From Cymbomonas tetramitiformis (Eukaryota > Chlorophyta > Pyramimonadophyceae > Pyramimonadales > Pyramimonadaceae), in contig LGRX02034712.1 of the NCBI GenBank assembly GCA_001247695.2, forward strand, positions 31,328 through 95,327: 64,000 nucleotides of DNA, written 5' to 3'. The position numbers were made by a program, and so were the translations under genes. The number at the start of each line of letters is the position of its first letter. Within the stretch, counting starts at the first letter, position 1. The notes beneath the pieces were generated by a model. That model saw nothing but the letters and a program-made list of their open reading frames with translations. It was not told where the DNA came from and did not search any database. Shown here piece after piece: positions 59,061-64,000 of the stretch.

Positions 59061-62000
59061 TTACTCCTCTTGCCCGGGAGCCCCTGTCGGCGCCCCACTC
59101 CGAAAAGCTGGATCCTCGGTGCTCGTGATGTCACACAGGGCACACAGATCCCCATAGAGGTCCACGTCAGCATCCGCCAGAGCGAGGATCTCCTCCATCG
59201 TTTCAAGCTCTTCGGGGTTGAGGGAATCCTCCTCAACTCTCTCCTCAATGACCTCGACGCAAGCCGCCACTTGCCCTGGCCTTCGCGCCAACCGTGCCGG
59301 GGCATTGGCCTTCCAGATTGCCAAATTCTTTTCGTCTGTGCAATTGGCCACCAAGTGCTCGAGACTGCCACATGCAAAACAGGGCCGCTCCCTCACCGCA
59401 GGTGCCGGTCGGGATCCTTGGGTCGCCGCCGTGCTTACGGTCACCGGGGCCGCTGTTGCCGAGTCGCCTCCGGCAGCCCCCGGCTCCCACGTGAGTGCCG
59501 CCAACGCAGGCCTCCTCGGGGACCACCTAGACCGACCAGTCGGGGTGCTGCGTGGTGGGACTTGCCGCTGTCGGTGTCCCATCTCCAACGCCACCTTACG
59601 GGCGATGGTGTCGTGGAGAACCGCGTCCTCCATCACCTTAGCCGTCTCAATTTCCGTGGCCACGGAACGAACCTTCAAGATGGCGGAGGTGTCGGACCGT
59701 CCGAGTCGACGTTGTTCATCTTCCCATTGCTCCGGGTGACTGGTGTCCAGCCCCAGATCCGCCAGCTTGGAACCCACTTGAACGCTGTGTCGTAGTCCAC
59801 CCCAAAAGAGCTCGAGAAGTTCCAGTTTGGTAACCTTGCCGCAACCCCGTACTACGTCCGCCACAAAGTTGACAGTCGCGGTTCGGGTGGTGATGCGGGT
59901 GTAGAAGGCACCGATCTTCTCCTCCGATCGCTGCCTCGTTGAGAGTAGCTCCGACTTCAGCCGCTTCAGGGCGTCCGTGGTGATGCCCACCGACAAGGCA
60001 AGGTCGCCCATGAACCGTGGCACCGTTGCATACCTCACCTTCCACGCCTCTCCTTCGCTGCCTCCTGGCGCCATCTCCTCGACGTACAGCTTCTGGGCCT
60101 TGGCCAACTTGGCGGTCTTGACCATCCATAGCAAGGTAGAGACGCTGAGCTGGTTGCGTCCTTGCGCTTCACGCCGAAAGCTGGGAGTAGTGAGCGCCGC
60201 AATCACCGTCATGTGCTCCAGAAGCGCATTCACCGCCACAGAGAACTCCTCAAGGTCATCCATGGCCCGGCCCTTCGTGTAGTGATCGCCGGGGAACTCC
60301 GGGAGGTCCTCCACCAACTTGTAGATGCCCCTCAAGAGCGAGCTCTCGTTCTTGATCGCGGTCTGGTAGGAGCGGTCGTCGGGGGTGTACATCGCCATGG
60401 GGTCCTCCGGAGCTCGTGCCACCCCGGCAGGTGGTCCCGTTGCTGCCGCATGCTGTGACGCCGTCGGTGAGAAGGTCGCAGCGTCGGCAGAAAGTCGGTG
60501 GGAAGGAGCCGGGAATGTGGAAGGGGCAGGCTGTAGAGGGGGTTGGGGCGTCTCAGAGGATGGCCCAAACGATGCAGCCAAGTACCACGGAGCGGCACAG
60601 ACCTCCACCCAGGCTTGTAGCCCGTCCAGCTCATAGGTCCCCGCCTCCGACTCCGTGAAGGCGTCCACCACCGGTCGTCTCGGGCATTGGTACCATTGTG
60701 ACGGAATTCTGGGACGCCTCGTGCCTCGAATAGACTCCTCTGCCACCGAGCGGTCCACCAAGAGGGCGTAGGTGGAGGTCTCGGTGGTGTGCAGCGGACG
60801 TATCTCGGGGAAAGAGGTACCGCCGGCCCCGCTCAGAATGTATCGAGTAGGACTCAGCCCAAGATTGTCACAGATCTTCAGGGCTGCCGACAGACCATAG
60901 CGTGAGGAGGTGATCTCGGGTAACGTCGCTGTTGGGGTCAATTCACCCGGGGGCACCCACAAGGAATCCCCTTGGGGAGTGACCACTAACAGTCGTGTAG
61001 TTGACGTCGACGGTCCCGCCCCCCCAGCCGGGTCACCATCAGGGTCATCTCCAGGGTCGTCACCAGGGTCGTCCTCCGTGTCCTTATAGTCGCTACTCCG
61101 GCTTTGCGATTCTTCATCGGCGACGAGCGACTTCCCATCCTTCCAGCCCAAGGCTAGCTGTCCCCCGCTGGTTGCATGCTGGGAGGCGCTGGCTGCATGC
61201 TGGAACCCACTGGTTGCATGCGGAGCCAGGCGTGTTGCATGCGGAGCCAGGTGTGTTGCATGCGGAGCCAGGCGTGTTGCATGCGGGTCGAGGCGTGTTG
61301 CATGCGGAGACGGGCCCGTTGCATGCTCAGCCGGGCGGGTTGCATGCTGTGTTGCATGCGAAGTTGAGCTGGTTGCATGCGAAGCCGGCCGTGTTGCATG
61401 CTCAGCCGGCCGTGTTGCATGTTGTGTTGCATGCTCTGCCGAGCTGGTTGCATGCTCCGCCGCTCCCGCTGCATGCTGCGGCTGGCCCCCACCAGCCCCG
61501 CACACCACAGGGGTGTCCAAGCTTGCCCGGCGTCTTCTTGCCAGGCGCCGTTCCTCGGCCACCCCGCCTCCCGCTGCAGCAGCCTCCAGCTGAGCCATCT
61601 GTTCGCGCAGGCTCCCCGCCTCGGTCTCCGCGAGAAACCGAGCTGTCTCTGCGCGCACTACCCGTTGCAACACCTCCTGGTCCGTCATCTCCTTCCTCCG
61701 ATGCTTCTCCAACTTGAGACGCCGTTCTCGTCGTCTGCGGCTATGCTGAGTGCCCGCCGCAGACTCATAGCCGGAGCCGGATGTCGTGCTCCCAGGTTGA
61801 GACGCGTGAGCTTGGGAGAGGTCCTCGGTCACCACGTCTTGGGGCTCCGTGTGTATGGGCAAGGTTCTCCCAAGAGTCTCCGGACCCGAAGCACGGCGAC
61901 GATGATGCGGCTGGTGGTTTACCACACCCTCGTCAGGAGAAGTATCGGTGTAGGGAGTCGGTTCCATCAGCGGTGTCGGATACAATCGTTGGGGGACCAC

Positions 62001-62738
62001 TCTCATATCAGTCGCCACCGCCCGCTCTGCAGCCGCCATACGCTCTCGTGCTGCCCACCATTCTCTAGCACGTGCCTCTGACGCAGGGTCAACTCCATAT
62101 ATTGGAGGTGGAGGCGGTGGAAAATAGGCGGGTAACGTCCACGGGTCCCCGTAGGTGGTCGACATTGGCGCGGGAGTGTACGGGGCGTGTGTCAACGCGC
62201 CTGGGGCGTGGTGGTGTGGCATGCCGTAGGGCCAGAGGCCTGGTTGCTGGCGGGTTGCATGCTCGGCCTGCCAGGTTGCATGCTGGGGCTGGCGGATTGC
62301 ATGCTCAGCCTGCCATGTTGCATGCTGCTGCACGCTGCCCCAACCACCCTCTTGTTGTTGAAACACAAAAGGAGGGGCTGGGGATGGGCCGTGCAAGAAC
62401 TGGCCCTGAAACATGCTGGGTTGCATGCCACCTGGCCTATGTTGCATGCCAGGTTGCATGCTAGCGGGCGCGCTTAAGGGCATGCCGAAGGGAAACTGAG
62501 CCACGTCCGGGACATGTTGGTACATGTCAACAACTTGGCCAGCACTGACCCCTGCGATGGAAGCGGTTGGTGGAGAGGGGTCTGAGGGGGTCAGTGGCAC
62601 GGTGGAAGCGGTGGAAAGGCCCGAAGGTCCAGGCGCGGTGGAAGCGGTTGGTGTAAGGTCTGAGGGGGTCAAAGGGAATGTGGTGGTGGAAGGATCCATA
62701 GCGGTGGTGGAAGGGGGCGAAGGTCCAGACGAAAGCAT
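59061..62738 (-). CDS. Gag of element D with zinc knuckle
   Basis: An ORF of 1225 codons from ATG 62738. The N-terminal half is Pro/Ser-rich with two HAT-repeat blocks (62240-62470 and 61155-61480) and a charged, coiled-coil-like region (RRRERRLKLEKHRRKEMTDQE). A central gag core lies around residues 750-1000. The zinc knuckle CFACGSLEHLVANC (C-x2-C-x4-H-x4-C) is followed by ARLARR and an acidic tail. It should form the particle that carries the element RNA. Element C has the same arrangement in two pieces. Confidence 0.82.
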   Translation of the reverse strand: MLSSGPSPPSTTAMDPSTTTFPLTPSDLTPTASTAPGPSGLSTASTVPLTPSDPSPPTASIAGVSAGQVVDMYQHVPDVAQFPFGMPLSAPASMQPGMQHRPGGMQPSMFQGQFLHGPSPAPPFVFQQQEGGWGSVQQHATWQAEHAIRQPQHATWQAEHATRQQPGLWPYGMPHHHAPGALTHAPYTPAPMSTTYGDPWTLPAYFPPPPPPIYGVDPASEARAREWWAARERMAAAERAVATDMRVVPQRLYPTPLMEPTPYTDTSPDEGVVNHQPHHRRRASGPETLGRTLPIHTEPQDVVTEDLSQAHASQPGSTTSGSGYESAAGTQHSRRRRERRLKLEKHRRKEMTDQEVLQRVVRAETARFLAETEAGSLREQMAQLEAAAAGGGVAEERRLARRRRASLDTPVVCGAGGGQPQHAAGAAEHATSSAEHATQHATRPAEHATRPASHATSSTSHATQHATRPAEHATGPSPHATRLDPHATRLAPHATHLAPHATRLAPHATSGFQHAASASQHATSGGQLALGWKDGKSLVADEESQSRSSDYKDTEDDPGDDPGDDPDGDPAGGAGPSTSTTRLLVVTPQGDSLWVPPGELTPTATLPEITSSRYGLSAALKICDNLGLSPTRYILSGAGGTSFPEIRPLHTTETSTYALLVDRSVAEESIRGTRRPRIPSQWYQCPRRPVVDAFTESEAGTYELDGLQAWVEVCAAPWYLAASFGPSSETPQPPLQPAPSTFPAPSHRLSADAATFSPTASQHAAATGPPAGVARAPEDPMAMYTPDDRSYQTAIKNESSLLRGIYKLVEDLPEFPGDHYTKGRAMDDLEEFSVAVNALLEHMTVIAALTTPSFRREAQGRNQLSVSTLLWMVKTAKLAKAQKLYVEEMAPGGSEGEAWKVRYATVPRFMGDLALSVGITTDALKRLKSELLSTRQRSEEKIGAFYTRITTRTATVNFVADVVRGCGKVTKLELLELFWGGLRHSVQVGSKLADLGLDTSHPEQWEDEQRRLGRSDTSAILKVRSVATEIETAKVMEDAVLHDTIARKVALEMGHRQRQVPPRSTPTGRSRWSPRRPALAALTWEPGAAGGDSATAAPVTVSTAATQGSRPAPAVRERPCFACGSLEHLVANCTDEKNLAIWKANAPARLARRPGQVAACVEVIEERVEEDSLNPEELETMEEILALADADVDLYGDLCALCDITSTEDPAFRSGAPTGAPGQEE
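61010..61075. repeat. short coding repeat (Asp/Pro/Gly) in gag of D
   Basis: Several CCAGGGTCGTC-type units give repeated GDDPGDDP on the minus strand. Confidence 0.7.
61155..61480. repeat. 21-bp repeat array in gag of D, block 1
   Basis: Units with TTGCATGC (about a dozen) encode HAT heptads such as APHATRL in Gag. Confidence 0.88.
62240..62470. repeat. 21-bp repeat array in gag of D, block 2
   Basis: A shorter block of GCATGC-centred units (HATWQAE, HAIRQPQ) near the Gag N terminus. Confidence 0.8.
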
Positions 62739-62741
62739 CAA

Positions 62742-63700
62742 AAGTCAACTGTCGGTCAACCGTATGACAGTTATGACAATATGACAACTATGACCGTGTC
62801 AAATATGGTCGTATGGCGTTTCCAGAAATACCAGTCCAGTAGAGCCAGCCAAAATACTGCCAAAAGCTGGTCAAAATACTGCCAAGAACTTAGCCAGAAG
62901 GTATAAGGAACTTCCCTAGAAGTTGGGAGGTACTTCCACCATACTTAAGGCTGATAGGCTATTTTTAGCAGCTGGTGAGGATACAAGCTCTGGCCCCAAA
63001 CTTGCTCAGATTGTTAACAAACTAAAAAGATACTTTTTATTTGTACTTTTTGACAATAGCCTCCGGCGGCTTTGCTTAGTTATGTTGCTGAGAGGAGCTC
63101 ACTTTCCCCCCCCCATACTTAAGCCTCTGCCGGCATCCAAGATCAGTAATCTGAGCATCCGCATCATCACATCCACATCCAGCCAAAAGCGAAAACGCGG
63201 GTCCACTAAAGACGTCTACGCGCATATCCTGCCAGCTTTACAGCCGTCGGAGTGGACCAGCTGCGAACATTCTTAAGATCAAGTCACAAATCTCGCCCAG
63301 AGTCTCAAGAAAAAGCAATCCAACGCAGATCTCAACCAAATCCCACACAAAGAAGATCCCGTAGCGAAACTTTTCCGTGTTTTTAGTGCACGTAACGCGC
63401 GCAATTCGAGCCGTCGAACGCAAGCAGAGACAGCTCAAAACTCAAAAACGAAAAGTCGCCCAAGTCATCTTGCAGTCGCATCTTAAGTCTCCACAGAAGA
63501 TCCTCAACCAAATCTTTAACAAAGAAGGTCCCATAGCGAAAATGTTTCGTGTTTACAACGCAAGCACCGCGCGTATTTTGAGCCGTCAAACGTAAGCTGA
63601 AGCCGCGCAAAACGCAAACACAAAAGTCGCCATCTCCAACATCTTGCAAAACGCAGATCCCACAGGTCCATAGAACGTTCCCATCATCTGAGAACCAATT
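62742..63700 (-). other. leader of element D with a 172-bp duplication
   Basis: This is untranslated sequence between the 5' LTR and Gag. A block containing CAACCAAATC...AAAGAAG...TAGCGAAA is duplicated (63333 and 63505, 172 bp apart). Near 62757-62800 a TATGACAGTTATGACAATATG run recurs. Next to the LTR on the minus strand, TTGGTTCTCAGATGATGGG (about 63680-63698) is a possible primer-binding site. Confidence 0.55.
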
Positions 63701-64000
63701 TGTACCAGGCACACTCCTGATAACTTAAACATATTTCTTTCTTTATTTTTCTTCCTTTTCTTTTATCTTCTTTCTTTTCTTTTTATGTTTTCTGCTGTTT
63801 TTGGTGTGTAATATTAACTTCACAGTCTTATATTCCACTATTTTATTGCATGACAAACTCTGGCCTCTAGCCTAGAATTACAATCACTTTTCCGATATAA
63901 TGTCTGGTCTCAAACCTAATACATCTATATCCTTATGTTCAGTCTTGGCATACAGCCTAATACTAACATGTGAAACTTGTCATTAATTCATTCTCTTGAT
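63701..64000 (-). repeat. 5' LTR of element D (cut by window end)
   Basis: It opens TGTACCAGGCACACTCC on the plus strand and follows 48525 onward with only a few differences over 300 bases. The rest lies beyond the window. Confidence 0.9.

Larger units (their letters stand above)
48525..64000 (-). mobile_element. element D: large Ty3-type retrotransposon with two DNA methyltransferase modules
   Basis: The minus-strand order is 5' LTR (63701 to beyond the window end), leader, gag (62738-59061), middle ORF (59019-57025), one pol ORF (56688-49873), polypurine tract, and 3' LTR (49821-48525). The first 300 bases of the two LTRs differ at only a few positions, so the copy is recent. Pol is intact as one frame. 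The whole is at least 15.5 kb. Element C (16757-29268) is a degraded relative. Confidence 0.92.

Overview
The window looks like nuclear DNA of a eukaryote with a large, repeat-rich genome. It has a multi-exon gene with GT-AG introns, a PHD-finger ORF, long microsatellites and several families of LTR retrotransposons. The Ty3-type pol genes with chromodomains, the LTR-like TGTAACACCC motifs and the retrotransposon-borne cytosine methyltransferase suggest a green or streptophyte alga. That is an inference from family knowledge; no species can be named from this sequence alone.

Layout. (1) 1-1148: non-coding repeats and a weak tRNA-like stretch. (2) 1144-13228: a nested set of transposable elements, each marked by a target-site duplication (TSD) that can be read directly. 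An outer gag-only LTR element (1149-13223, TSD AGGCG) holds a full copy of its own family (3889-7644, TSD CTCTG), a solo LTR (2544-2720, TSD GAAGG) and an opposite-strand gag-only element of a second family (8443-12811, TSD TATAT). The 5' LTR of that last element is split by a terminal-inverted-repeat (TIR) element (11535-12612, TSD CAAA). (3) 13229-16250: a decayed, internally deleted Ty3 element on the minus strand. (4) 16757-29268: a long minus-strand Ty3-type element, here called C, with gag, an unknown middle protein, protease, RT, RNase H, an adenine-methyltransferase-like domain, integrase, chromodomain and a C5-cytosine methyltransferase. (5) 29268-32001: a second minus-strand Ty3 element, here called E, cut off inside RT. 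(6) 32002-38937: AT-rich intergenic DNA with repeats, an LTR-element remnant and a second TIR element. (7) 38938-42544: a seven-exon plus-strand gene encoding an N4/N6-type DNA methyltransferase-like protein. (8) 42545-48524: intergenic DNA with a third TIR element and a small PHD-finger ORF. (9) 48525-64000: a large, apparently young minus-strand relative of C, here called D. Its pol is a single 2271-residue ORF carrying the whole chain of domains, and one LTR runs off the window.

The central observation is element D and its relative C. They are retrotransposons that encode two different DNA methyltransferase modules, one adenine-type between RNase H and integrase and one C5-cytosine type at the C terminus, next to a chromodomain. 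D also carries many 21-bp units with the palindromic core GCATGC in its LTR and in three coding regions. With the separate intron-containing N4/N6-type gene, three unrelated DNA-methyltransferase folds occur within about 46 kb. Cytosine methyltransferases captured by algal and dinoflagellate retrotransposons have been reported before, as I recall. The adenine-type module, the repeat arrays and the shared ORF layout are what deserve checking for novelty.
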